From: Longispora sp047121295
GTDB taxonomy: Bacteria; Actinomycetota; Actinomycetes; Mycobacteriales; Micromonosporaceae
Assembly (NCBI RefSeq): GCF_047121295.1
Contig: NZ_CP139447.1
Location: 3,596,001 to 3,660,000, forward strand
Direction of reading: 5' to 3'
Length of the DNA stretch: 64,000 nt
Shown: positions 1 through 7,660 of the stretch, piece after piece
Numbering within the stretch: position 1 is the stretch's first letter
Layout: each line of letters opens with the position of its first letter
The notes under the pieces: generated by a model
The model's input: the letters and a program-made list of their open reading frames with translations, nothing else
Told to the model about the DNA's origin: nothing
Databases searched by the model: none
Translations under genes and position numbers: made by a program

Positions 1-2
1 CC

Positions 3-341
3 GACGACGAGTCCGAGGCGGTGCCGTTCCCGGCGTACTGCCCCGAGCGTCGCTTCACCCTCGCCGGCGGCCAGCTGCTGATCGGCCGCCGGTCGCGGTC
101 CCGGGGCATCGTGCCAGACATCGACCTGACCGGCCCGCCCGAGGACACCGGCGTCTCGCACGTGCACGCGCTGCTGGTGGCGACCGCCGACGGCTGGGAG
201 CTGGTCGACCCGGGCTCGACGAACGGCACCCGGCTCAACGGCGCGGAGGACGCGCTGCCGGAGAACAGCCCGGTGCGGCTGGCCGACGGCGACCGGATCC
301 ACGTCGGCGCCTGGACCACGATCACAATCCAGAAAAACTAG
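3..341 (+). CDS. FHA domain protein, C-terminal part (5' end outside window)
   Basis: The frame is open from the first bases of the window, so this is the C-terminal end of a longer gene. It encodes a forkhead-associated domain, a phosphothreonine-peptide binding fold. The typical landmarks are visible in order: LLIGRRSRSRG (first strands, GR), VSHVHALL (SxxH), and the closing VDPGSTNGTRLNG. The domain ends near the stop codon, so FHA is C-terminal in the full protein. In actinobacteria such proteins read Ser/Thr kinase signals; the partner here is unknown because the N-terminus is missing. The GTG at 21 is internal and is not taken as the start. Confidence 0.85.
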   Translation, partial: DDESEAVPFPAYCPERRFTLAGGQLLIGRRSRSRGIVPDIDLTGPPEDTGVSHVHALLVATADGWELVDPGSTNGTRLNGAEDALPENSPVRLADGDRIHVGAWTTITIQKN

Positions 342-621
342 ATCAAACCATCATATTTTACGCCAGGCCGGCGCCCGCCGCGCGCCGGCGGGAGCCCAGC
401 GGCTGACCCGCGCCGCCCACATCCCGGCGCTCCCCGACCCCGGACTCCCAGCGGCGTTTCCCGCCCCGGCCAGACCCCGGGCCCGCCAGCCGTCCCGGCT
501 CGCCCGCCCCGGTGCGCCGTCTCGGGGTGAGCCGCCTCCCGGGCCAGCCGCCCGGGTGGCCCCCGGGGCGACCGGCCTCCCGTGCGACGTGCCGCCCGGC
601 GCCCGCCGGTAGACTCCGCCG

Positions 622-1569
622 GTGCCCGAGAACGCCCAGCCCACGCCCCCCGACCCCGCCGGTCGCCCCCTGCTGTCCCTGCGGGCGGACTGCGCGAACT
701 GCTTCGGGCTGTGCTGCGTCGTACCGGCCTTCGCCGCCTCCGCCGACTTCGCCATCGACAAGCGCGCCGGCCAGCCGTGCCCGAACCTGCAACAGGACTT
801 CCGGTGCGGCATCCACACCCAGCTGCGGGACCGGGGCTTCCCGGGCTGCACCGTGTACGACTGCTTCGGCGCCGGCCAGCACCTCGCCCAGGTCACGTAC
901 GCCGGCCGGGACTGGCGGGCACACCCGGACACCCGGGAGCGGATGTTCGCCGGCTTCACGGTGATGCGCCACCTGCACGAACTCCTCTGGTACCTCACCG
1001 AGGCCCTGGCCCACCCCGCCGCCCGGCCGGTGCGCGCCGACCTGCGCGTGGCCCTGGACGGCACGGAACTCCTCACCGCCAGCGACACCGACGCCCTCGT
1101 CGCGATCGACGTCGACGCGCACCGCCAGCGGGTGAACGTGCTGCTGCTCCGGGTCAGCGAGCTGGTCCGCGCCGCCGTACCCGGAAAGCGCCTCGACCGC
1201 CGGGGCGCCGACCTGGTCGGGGCCGACCTGCGCACCACCGACCTGCGCGGCGCGTACCTGCGGGGCGCACTCCTGATCGGCGCGGACCTGCGCGGCACCG
1301 ACCTGCGCAACGCCGACATGATCGGCGCCGACCTGCGGGGGGCCGACCTGCGCGGCGCGGACCTGTCCGCCAGCCTGTTCCTCACCCAGTTCCAGGTGAA
1401 CGCGGCGTGCGGCGACCTGGGCACCGCCCTGCCGGCCGCCCTGACCCGCCCCCCGCACTGGGCGGCGACCAGCACCGCGACCGCCCGGCCGGCCTCCGGC
1501 CGGAACTCCTCGCCCGCCCGCCCGGCGGCCGGGCCGACCTCCCGGTCCGGACGCCCGCGCCGCCGCTGA
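622..1569 (+). CDS. YkgJ-like cysteine cluster fused to pentapeptide repeats
   Basis: A 315-residue protein in two parts. Residues 20-85 carry a cysteine-rich block (C24, C27, C31, C32, C53, C62, C76, C81) resembling the YkgJ-type metal or Fe-S cluster-binding family. Residues about 190-255 are pentapeptide repeats of the A(D/N)LR type, for example GADLRTTDLRGAYLRGA, which fold as a right-handed quadrilateral beta-helix. The C-terminus is Arg/Ala/Pro-rich and probably disordered. GTG 622 is chosen because a TAGACT -10-like element at 610-615 ends six bases upstream, which suggests a leaderless transcript. The function of the fusion is not known to me. Repeat identity is clear; cluster binding is inferred. 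Confidence 0.75.
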   Translation: MPENAQPTPPDPAGRPLLSLRADCANCFGLCCVVPAFAASADFAIDKRAGQPCPNLQQDFRCGIHTQLRDRGFPGCTVYDCFGAGQHLAQVTYAGRDWRAHPDTRERMFAGFTVMRHLHELLWYLTEALAHPAARPVRADLRVALDGTELLTASDTDALVAIDVDAHRQRVNVLLLRVSELVRAAVPGKRLDRRGADLVGADLRTTDLRGAYLRGALLIGADLRGTDLRNADMIGADLRGADLRGADLSASLFLTQFQVNAACGDLGTALPAALTRPPHWAATSTATARPASGRNSSPARPAAGPTSRSGRPRRR

Positions 1570-1726
1570 GGCCCGCGCCGCCCGGCCCGATCTCCCGACC
1601 CGGCCGCACCCGCCGCCGCTGAGGCCGTGTGCTGCCGGCCGGACCTGTCCGGCAGCCCCCGGCGCCGTTCGGCCGGACGCCCGACGACCCCCGGGGCCCC
1701 TCCGGAGCCGGCCGGCCCGAGGCCCG

Positions 1727-2545
1727 CTAGCCGAACCGGCCCAGCACCTCCGTGAGCTGGGCCGCGAACTCGACCGGGTGCCCCAGGTATCCGATGTGGT
1801 CGCCCGGGAAGTCGACCAGTTCCAGCCCGAGGGTGCCGGCCAGGGCCAGCGCCGGCCGGTACGGCAGGTGGGCGCGGGACGCCGCGCCGCCGGCGAGCAC
1901 GAGGCGACCGGGCAGCGCGGCGAGCGCCCCGGCGTCGGGCAGGTAGCGCGGGAACTGCCGCACCTCGTGCGCCAGGAACAACTCGGTGTTGCCGAGCATC
2001 CGCTGGAGGGTCGGCATCGTCTCGGGCGGTGGCGGCGGGCCGCTCGGGCCGTCCATCCCGACCCCGGCGCCGAAGAGCCGCATGCCGGCCTCGACGCCGT
2101 CGCGCCGGTACGTCTCGTACACCGACTCGAAGAACGCCAGGTGCTCGGCCGCGTCGGGCAGCAGCCGGACCCCGGGCGGTTCGTGCGCGACGAGCCCCCG
2201 GACCTGTTCGGGGTGCGTGACCAGCAGCTCCAGCCCGGCGAGGGCCCCGGAACTGCTGCCGAACACGAGCGCCGGGGAGTCGGTGACGTGGGCCAGCAGC
2301 CGGTGCGCGTCGTCGGCGTGCACCTCGATGCTCTGGTCGTACGCCGGGCCGTCGAAGGGGCTGCGGGAGTTGCCGCGCGGGTCGTAGCTGACCACTGTGT
2401 AGTGGTCGGCCAGCGCGTCGGCGAGGCCGGTGAAGATCCCGGCGTCGGAACTGCCGCCGCAGATCAGCAGCAGCACCGGGCCGGTGCCGCGCACCTCGTG
2501 ATACAGGCCAGCCCCGGGCACCTTCAGCGTGTCGGTCCTCGGCAT
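1727..2545 (-). CDS. alpha/beta-fold hydrolase
   Basis: A 272-residue alpha/beta hydrolase. The nucleophile elbow GSSSG (about residues 96-100, Ser98) and a C-terminal GDHIGY supplying the catalytic His are visible; the oxyanion-hole region is LLICGGSS. The likely role is ester, lactone or epoxide hydrolysis in the cytoplasm; the substrate cannot be inferred. Two in-frame ATGs exist; the downstream one (2543-2545) is chosen because the GGGGAGG Shine-Dalgarno at 2553-2559 lies 7 nt from it but only 1 nt from the upstream ATG. It is divergent from the P450 gene, with about 125 bp between. Confidence 0.85.
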   Translation of the reverse strand: MPRTDTLKVPGAGLYHEVRGTGPVLLLICGGSSDAGIFTGLADALADHYTVVSYDPRGNSRSPFDGPAYDQSIEVHADDAHRLLAHVTDSPALVFGSSSGALAGLELLVTHPEQVRGLVAHEPPGVRLLPDAAEHLAFFESVYETYRRDGVEAGMRLFGAGVGMDGPSGPPPPPETMPTLQRMLGNTELFLAHEVRQFPRYLPDAGALAALPGRLVLAGGAASRAHLPYRPALALAGTLGLELVDFPGDHIGYLGHPVEFAAQLTEVLGRFG

Positions 2546-2671
2546 GTCCATTCCTCCCCGTCGACGTCGCCGGGTCGACGGTACCCGAAGAATCCATGCT
2601 TTTCCGCACTATCCATCAGGGACAGTTATCCGGGTAGCATGAGATAGATCAACATAGGGGAGGAGTTGTCC

Positions 2672-3871
2672 GTGACGACCGCCAACGCCGAGCTGTTCAC
2701 GCCCGCTTTCCAGACCAACCCGCATCCGGTGTACGCGAGGCTGCGCACCGACGAACCCGTGCAGCTCGTGACGATGCCGGGCGGTAACCAGGCCTGGCTG
2801 GTCACCCGCTACGAGGACGCCCGCCAGGCCCTGGCCGACCCGAGGTTCTCCAAGCGGGGCGTCCTCACCCCCACCGGGCCGAACGGCCTGGTCGACCCGG
2901 CGGTGCTGGAGGCGATGAACACCCACATGCTCACCGCCGACCCGCCGGACCACACCCGGCTGCGCCGCCTGGTGTCGGCGGCGTTCACCAACCGGCGGGT
3001 CGACCTGCTCCGGCCGAGGATCGAGGAGATCACGACCGGGCTGCTCGACGCGATGGCCGGCCGTGACGAGGTCGACCTGATCGACGCGTTCGCGTTCCCG
3101 CTGCCCATCCAGGTGATCTGCGAGCTGCTGGGCGTGCCGGCGGAGGACCGGGAGTCGTTCCGGGAGTGGTCGGACACGATCGTCACCGGCGTGCTGGCCG
3201 GCGACCGGCTGCCGTGGGCGTTCGCCTCGATGCTGGACTACCTGCGCGAGATGCTGGCCCGCAAGCGGGTCGAGCCCGCCGACGACCTGGTCTCCGCGCT
3301 GATCGAGGTGCGGGAGGAGGGCGACCGGCTCGCGGAGAACGAGCTGACGTCCACCGTGTTCCTGCTGCTCATCGCCGGGCACGAGACCACGGTCAACCTG
3401 CTCGGCAACGCCGTCTACCTGCTGCTGTCGCAGCGGGAGCGCTGGGAGGAGCTGCGGGCCGACCCGGAGCTGCTGCCGAGCGCGATCGAGGAGTTCCTCC
3501 GGTACGAGAGCCCTGTGGAGACGGCCACCTTCCGGATCGCCGTCGCCGACGTCGAGCTGGGCGGGGTCACGATCCCGGCCGGCGACCCCGTGCTGATCGG
3601 GCTGCTGTCCGGCAACCGCGACGACCGGCGGTTCGCCGCCGCCGAGCGGTTCGACCTGGCCCGCAGGGACAACGCGCACCTGGCGTTCGGGCACGGCATC
3701 CACTACTGCCTGGGCGCGCCCCTGGCCCGGCTGGAGGCGCGGATCGCGCTCGGCGCCCTGCTGGCCCGGTACGGCGACCTGCGGCTGGCGGTCGACCCGG
3801 CCGACGTGCTGTGGCGACCCGGCGTGCTGATGCGCGGCCTGACCGGGCTGCCGGTCACCGGGCTCGGCTGA
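2672..3871 (+). CDS. cytochrome P450
   Basis: A soluble bacterial P450 of 399 residues, the usual length. The I-helix oxygen-activation motif AGHETT is at about 235-240, the K-helix ExxR is in EEFLRYESPVE, and the haem-binding loop is FGHGIHYCLGAPLAR with the Cys ligand near residue 346. It should catalyse O2- and NAD(P)H-dependent hydroxylation of a small molecule using separate ferredoxin and reductase partners, neither encoded nearby. The sequence looks closest to actinomycete CYP107/CYP105-like enzymes, but the subfamily is not assigned. GTG 2672 is chosen because the GGGGAGGAG ribosome site at 2657-2665 is correctly spaced for it; the TTG at 2666 abuts that site. The stop region is repeated downstream. 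Confidence 0.93.
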   Translation: MTTANAELFTPAFQTNPHPVYARLRTDEPVQLVTMPGGNQAWLVTRYEDARQALADPRFSKRGVLTPTGPNGLVDPAVLEAMNTHMLTADPPDHTRLRRLVSAAFTNRRVDLLRPRIEEITTGLLDAMAGRDEVDLIDAFAFPLPIQVICELLGVPAEDRESFREWSDTIVTGVLAGDRLPWAFASMLDYLREMLARKRVEPADDLVSALIEVREEGDRLAENELTSTVFLLLIAGHETTVNLLGNAVYLLLSQRERWEELRADPELLPSAIEEFLRYESPVETATFRIAVADVELGGVTIPAGDPVLIGLLSGNRDDRRFAAAERFDLARRDNAHLAFGHGIHYCLGAPLARLEARIALGALLARYGDLRLAVDPADVLWRPGVLMRGLTGLPVTGLG

Positions 3872-3973
3872 GACGGCCCGGTCCCGGGCCCCGGTGCGGT
3901 CGCCGGGTCACCGGGCTCGGCTGAGGCCTGGTCCTGGCCACGGTGCGGCCGCCGGTCACCGGGCCTCGCTGAG
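3854..3973. repeat. imperfect tandem triplication of the P450 stop region
   Basis: The sequence around the P450 stop (GTCACCGGGCTCGGCTGAG, 3854) recurs at 3907 without change and at 3955 as GTCACCGGGCCTCGCTGAG. Spacers of 34 and 29 bp share CCCGGTCC/CCTGGTCC and CGGTGCGG blocks, so the unit is about 48-53 bp. Each copy contains an in-frame-looking TGA. The third copy overlaps the 3' end of the convergent VOC gene. Confidence 0.8.
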
Positions 3974-4339
3974 TTCGACCAGGTGGCCGTCGGGGTCGCG
4001 GAGGAAACAGCGCACCTCCGCGCCCCAGTCGTGCGGAGGGGTGAGGAACACGGCGCCCTTGCCCCGCAGCTCGTCGTACGCCGCCCGGCAGTCGGTCACC
4101 CGCAGCGTCAGCGCGTGGCCGACCCGGTCCGGCGTGTCAGGCGGCGCGAACGTGACCGACGGCTTGTCGGCGGTCGGTTCGCCGCCGGTGACGAGCAGCA
4201 GCCAGCTGCCGTGCAGGTCGAGGACGACGCTGGAGCCGTAGCTGCGGAACACCAGGGCGCCGAGGGTGTCCGTCCACCAGTCCGCGGACCGGGCCGGGTC
4301 GGAGACGACCAGGATGTGCGTGACGGCGGCGACGTCCAT
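3956..4339 (-). CDS. VOC (glyoxalase/bleomycin resistance) family protein
   Basis: A 127-residue single-module VOC protein. The ligand-side strands VTHILVVSDPARSADWWTDT and the C-terminal FLRDPDGHLVEL, with the usual Glu metal ligand, are clear. VOC proteins are dimeric metalloenzymes or binding proteins; the substrate cannot be read from sequence. ATG 4339 is preceded on its strand by TAGCGT and six bases, the leaderless pattern seen for many genes here. The 3' end is convergent with the P450 gene and lies in the third copy of the triplicated P450 stop region. Confidence 0.85.
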   Translation of the reverse strand: MDVAAVTHILVVSDPARSADWWTDTLGALVFRSYGSSVVLDLHGSWLLLVTGGEPTADKPSVTFAPPDTPDRVGHALTLRVTDCRAAYDELRGKGAVFLTPPHDWGAEVRCFLRDPDGHLVELSEAR

Positions 4340-4473
4340 GCCCCGACGCTACGCGCCGCCCGTGCCCCGGGCAGGCCGTTCGGGCGGCTTGCCCGGATCG
4401 CCGGGCGGGACCCTGGCGCCCGGCCCTGTTCCGCGACGCCGGACCGGCGTGTTCGCCCGCCCGGCCCGGATGC

Positions 4474-5493
4474 TCAGGTCGCCGTAGACCCCAGCCGCAC
4501 GCCGTCGAGCTCCAGCACGAACCCCGGCCCGAACGCCGTCGCCGGCGTGTGCGCCCCGGCCGCCAGCCCGGCCATCCGGGGCACGGCCCGCAGCACCGCG
4601 TCGGCGGTCAGGTCGTACGCGTTCGGCGTGACCAGCGTGTCGGACACCGCCCCGCCGTCGGCGTCGCGCACCTCGCCCCACACCTCGGTCCGGGTCGTGG
4701 CCCGCACCGTCGCCGACGGCCCCGACATCGTCGACCGCACCAACCGGTCGGCGACGGACCGCGCCCAGGGGAGCCGCAGCAGGGCCGGCCCGAGACCGGC
4801 GGCGGCCGGCAGGGCGGTGTAGGTGGTGATGTTCGGGATGCCCGTGCTCCGGTACGCCGTCGCCAGGTCGCCCCACGGGATCGCCGACACGGTGCGCGGC
4901 CCGGACGGCAGCGGCACGGTCCTGGTCAGGGTGCCGCCGGTGATCGGGACCAGCTTCCCGTCGACCCGCCGCCACATGACGCCGCCGCCGGACAGCGCGG
5001 TGCGGGCCGTGCCCCGGCTGAACCCGCCGCCCGCCACGAACGCCAGCTCCAGGCTCGTCGCGCCGGGCAGCCGGGCGTGCAGCAGGCCGGCGAGGCAGTC
5101 GGTCGGCACGACGTCGAACCCGGCGCCGGGCAGCAGGGCCACCCCGGCGGCCACCGCATCGTCGTGCCGGGCGAAGACGGCCTCGAACACGCCGACCTCG
5201 CCCGTGATGTCGAGGTAGTGCGTGCTGGTGGCCAGGCACGCGTCCACCATGGGCGCGGCCGTGGCGTGGAAGGGCCCGGCGCAGTGCGCGACGACCGCGA
5301 CGCCGCCGAGGTGCCGGGCGGCGTCGGCGAGGTCGAAGACGACGTGGTCGAGGCCCAGCTCGCGGGCCAGCCGGGCCACCGGTTCGGCCGAGCGGCCGGC
5401 GAGGAGCGGGCGTTCGCCGCGCGCGACGGCGAGCCGGGCGATCAGCTCACCGGTGTAACCGTTCGCGCCGTAGATCATCCATGGGTCCGTCAC
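4474..5493 (-). CDS. saccharopine dehydrogenase-like NAD(P)-binding protein
   Basis: A 339-residue protein starting with a Rossmann motif (MIYGANGYTGELIAR) and followed by ThrHisTyr-Leu-Asp-Ile-Thr-Gly-Glu, the signature of the saccharopine dehydrogenase-like/trans-acting enoyl reductase family. Members include mycobacterial enoyl reductases of lipid synthesis and many uncharacterised oxidoreductases. The cofactor is expected to be NAD(P)H; the substrate is unknown. GTG 5493 follows TAGCTT plus six bases on the minus strand, consistent with leaderless transcription. No obvious functional partner is adjacent. Confidence 0.82.
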   Translation of the reverse strand: MTDPWMIYGANGYTGELIARLAVARGERPLLAGRSAEPVARLARELGLDHVVFDLADAARHLGGVAVVAHCAGPFHATAAPMVDACLATSTHYLDITGEVGVFEAVFARHDDAVAAGVALLPGAGFDVVPTDCLAGLLHARLPGATSLELAFVAGGGFSRGTARTALSGGGVMWRRVDGKLVPITGGTLTRTVPLPSGPRTVSAIPWGDLATAYRSTGIPNITTYTALPAAAGLGPALLRLPWARSVADRLVRSTMSGPSATVRATTRTEVWGEVRDADGGAVSDTLVTPNAYDLTADAVLRAVPRMAGLAAGAHTPATAFGPGFVLELDGVRLGSTAT

Positions 5494-5578
5494 CCCGTCA
5501 AGCTACTCGCTGGTAGCCATCTCGGACAAGGACACGTCCGATCCGGCAGGGTCCGCGACGGTCCGGGACCGGTCCGGA

Positions 5579-6070
5579 TCAGCGCGGCGCCGCCGACTCC
5601 GGCAGCCGCTCGCCGATCACCCGGGACGCCAGCTCCGCCGCGATCCGGGGCAGGTCCGTGTCGATCATCCGCTGGCGCACGGCGTCGCGTTCCCGGTGCA
5701 GCCGGGCGCGCCCCTCGGCCAGCGCCCGGTCCCGCTCCTCGACGGCGGCGGCCACCAGCGCGGCCCGCTCGGCGGACGCCTCCGCCGTGGCGTGCTGGCG
5801 GATCTGCGTCGCCTCCTGCCGGGCGTCGGCGATGATCAGGTCGCGTTCCCGGCGCACCCCGGCGGCCTCGGCGAGGATGTGCTCGGCGGCGGTCAGCCCA
5901 CCCTCGATCACGTCGGCGCGGTGCTCGGCGATCCGGTCGGCCCGGGGCAGCACGTACCGCAGCAGGACGAAGCACAGCAGCGCGAACCCGACCGAGCCGA
6001 CGAGGAGTTCCACCGGTTCGGGGTACAACGGGCCGAGCAGGTCCTTGACCGGATTGGTGGCGAGGGGCAC
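5579..6070 (-). CDS. orphan F-type ATP synthase subunit b-like protein
   Basis: A 163-residue protein with the architecture of F0 subunit b: a short N-terminus, one membrane helix (about residues 20-42, VGSVGFALLCFVLLRYVLP), then an uninterrupted Ala/Glu/Arg-rich amphipathic helix to residue 150 (ADRIAEHRADVIEGGLTAAE onwards). In ATP synthase the subunit is the dimeric stator stalk. No other atp gene is nearby: the neighbours are an oxidoreductase and a prenyltransferase. It is therefore either a paralogue or an unrelated membrane-anchored coiled-coil protein with the same layout. GTG 6070 begins just before the membrane helix. Confidence 0.7.
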   Translation of the reverse strand: MPLATNPVKDLLGPLYPEPVELLVGSVGFALLCFVLLRYVLPRADRIAEHRADVIEGGLTAAEHILAEAAGVRRERDLIIADARQEATQIRQHATAEASAERAALVAAAVEERDRALAEGRARLHRERDAVRQRMIDTDLPRIAAELASRVIGERLPESAAPR

Positions 6071-6123
6071 GACCGTCGCTCCTATCGGAAGGCGTCAATT
6101 GTGATGATCGTAGTCGGCGGGGG

Positions 6124-6918
6124 TCACGACACGAGCAGCAGGACCACGTCCGCGAGCGCCACGGCCAGCACCGCCCGGAAGGCCGCGCGCGAACCGGGGG
6201 CCCGGCCGGCGTACAGGCCGAGGGGCAGCACCACGGCGGCGGTGCCGGTCACCGCCCACCCGAACCAGGTCGGCGGCCCGGGCGGCCCGAACGCGAGCAC
6301 CGCCGACGCCGCGAACAGCCCGACCGCCGCCAGCACCCGGCTCCAGCCCGCCCCGATCCGGTGCGGCAGCCCGCGCACCCCGGTCGCGGCGTCGTCGGCG
6401 AGGTCGGGAAGCGCGTTGGCGAAGTGCGCGCCGAACCCGAGCAGCGCGCCGGCCGTCGGCAGCCACCACGGCGGCGTCGCCGGCACGGCGAACACCACGA
6501 AGGCCGGCAGTGCCGCGAAGGACACCAGATACGGCACCGGCGAGAACACGGTCCGCTTCAACGGCCAGTTGTACAGCCACGCCGATCCGAGCGCGACCGT
6601 CAGCACCAGCCCGGCACGCCACCCCGACAGCAGCGCCAGCGGCACCGTCGCCACCCCGGCCACCAGCGCGGCCACCCCGACGGTCCGCCGGGACACCTGG
6701 CCGGCGGCGACGGGCTTGTCGGTCCGGCCGACCCGGGCGTCGCGGTCCGCGTCCAGCCAGTCGTTGCCCCAGCCCACGGACAGCTGGCTGGCGAGCATCG
6801 CCACCGCCACGGCCGCCACGCCCGGCCACGACAGCCCGACGCTCACCCCGAGCAGGGCCGTGACCAGCGTGACCGCGAGCGTGGGCTCCGGGTGACAGGC
6901 CCGGATCAGAGGAGACAC
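6124..6918 (-). CDS. UbiA-type aromatic prenyltransferase (agqD-like)
   Basis: A 264-residue integral membrane prenyltransferase of the UbiA superfamily with eight or nine hydrophobic helices. The two Mg-diphosphate motifs are present: NDWLDADRDARVGRTDKP in loop 2 and the DLADDAATG motif in the second half. It should transfer an isoprenoid chain to an aromatic acceptor. GTG 6918 is chosen because homology begins at its SPLIRACHPEP and a CACTAT element lies just upstream. It is divergent from a co-regulated methyltransferase, flavoprotein and type III PKS set. That gene content matches the agq locus of Actinoplanes missouriensis as I recall it, so the acceptor is probably the alkyl-quinol or resorcinol made by those enzymes. 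Confidence 0.85.
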   Translation of the reverse strand: MSPLIRACHPEPTLAVTLVTALLGVSVGLSWPGVAAVAVAMLASQLSVGWGNDWLDADRDARVGRTDKPVAAGQVSRRTVGVAALVAGVATVPLALLSGWRAGLVLTVALGSAWLYNWPLKRTVFSPVPYLVSFAALPAFVVFAVPATPPWWLPTAGALLGFGAHFANALPDLADDAATGVRGLPHRIGAGWSRVLAAVGLFAASAVLAFGPPGPPTWFGWAVTGTAAVVLPLGLYAGRAPGSRAAFRAVLAVALADVVLLLVS

Positions 6919-6964
6919 ACCCGATAGTGTGGGCCTCGGGCCCGGGGCGTGCCACTCTGGACGG
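6919..6964. promoter_or_regulatory. divergent promoter region of the agq-like locus
   Basis: The 46 bp between the two divergent starts carry CACTCT (6953-6958), ending six bases before GTG 6965 on the plus strand. On the minus strand CACTAT (6929-6924) ends five bases before GTG 6918. Both look like leaderless -10 elements. The shared short region implies coordinated control of both arms. Confidence 0.4.
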
Positions 6965-7660
6965 GTGCGTCGCCCCCCGAACGATCTCGGAATGTACGAC
7001 GACCTCGCCGACGAGTGGTGGGACCCCGCCGGGGTGTTCGCCATGCTGCACTGGCTCGCCGCCGCCCGCGCGCGCCTGGTCCCGCCGGCCACCCGGTCCG
7101 GCGCCGTGCTCGTCGACCTCGGCTGCGGCGGCGGCCTGCTCGCCCCGCACCTGGTCGGCAAGGGCTACCGGCACGTGGGCGTCGACCTGGTCGCCAGCGC
7201 CCTGGGCCACGCGGCGGCGCACGGCGTCGACGCGGTCCGCGCCGACGTGTCCCGGCTGCCGGTGCGGACCGGCTGCGCCGACGTGGTCAGCGCCGGCGAG
7301 ATCCTCGAACACGTCACCGACCTGGAGGCCACGGTCGCCGAGGCCTGCCGCGCGCTGCGGTCCGGCGGTCTGCTGGTCCTCGACACCCTCGCCGACACCG
7401 CGCTGTGCCGGTTGATCGCGATCACCCTCGCCGAGCGGGTCGGCGGCGCGCCGAAGGGCGTGCACGACCCGGCGCTGCTGGTCGACCCGGCCCGGCTCGT
7501 CGCGCTGTGCGCCGAACACGGCGTCGAGCTGGAGGTGCGCGGCATCCGCCCGTCGCTGACCGGCCTCGCCCGCCGGGCCGCCGGCCACCCGGCGCCGGTG
7601 CCCATGGTCCCGACGTTCACGACCGCCGTCTTGTACCAGGGAAGAGGAGTGAAGTGGTGA
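6965..7660 (+). CDS. UbiG-like SAM-dependent methyltransferase (agqB-like)
   Basis: A 231-residue class I methyltransferase. The SAM-binding glycine loop VLVDLGCGGGLL is near residue 50, followed by GVDLVASAL and the post-motif SAGEILEHV. The overall pattern resembles UbiG, the O-methyltransferase of ubiquinone synthesis. It likely O-methylates the aromatic ring made by the type III PKS encoded two genes downstream. GTG 6965 is preferred over GTG 6929 because conserved sequence begins at NDLGMYDDLADEWW and a -10-like CACTCT lies six bases upstream. Its stop overlaps the next start by four bases (GTGA), indicating translational coupling. Confidence 0.82.
   Translation: MRRPPNDLGMYDDLADEWWDPAGVFAMLHWLAAARARLVPPATRSGAVLVDLGCGGGLLAPHLVGKGYRHVGVDLVASALGHAAAHGVDAVRADVSRLPVRTGCADVVSAGEILEHVTDLEATVAEACRALRSGGLLVLDTLADTALCRLIAITLAERVGGAPKGVHDPALLVDPARLVALCAEHGVELEVRGIRPSLTGLARRAAGHPAPVPMVPTFTTAVLYQGRGVKW

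Noticed and set aside
1180..1200. GTACCCGGAAAGCG resembling the motif inside the pentapeptide gene
   Set aside because: In-frame coding sequence (AVPGKRL) with only three A residues; too weak and not stop-proximal.
351..2609. Very long Arg/Ala/Pro-rich open frames opposite real genes, here and elsewhere
   Set aside because: They are shadows of high-GC genes in other frames; composition and third-position bias support only the annotated strand.
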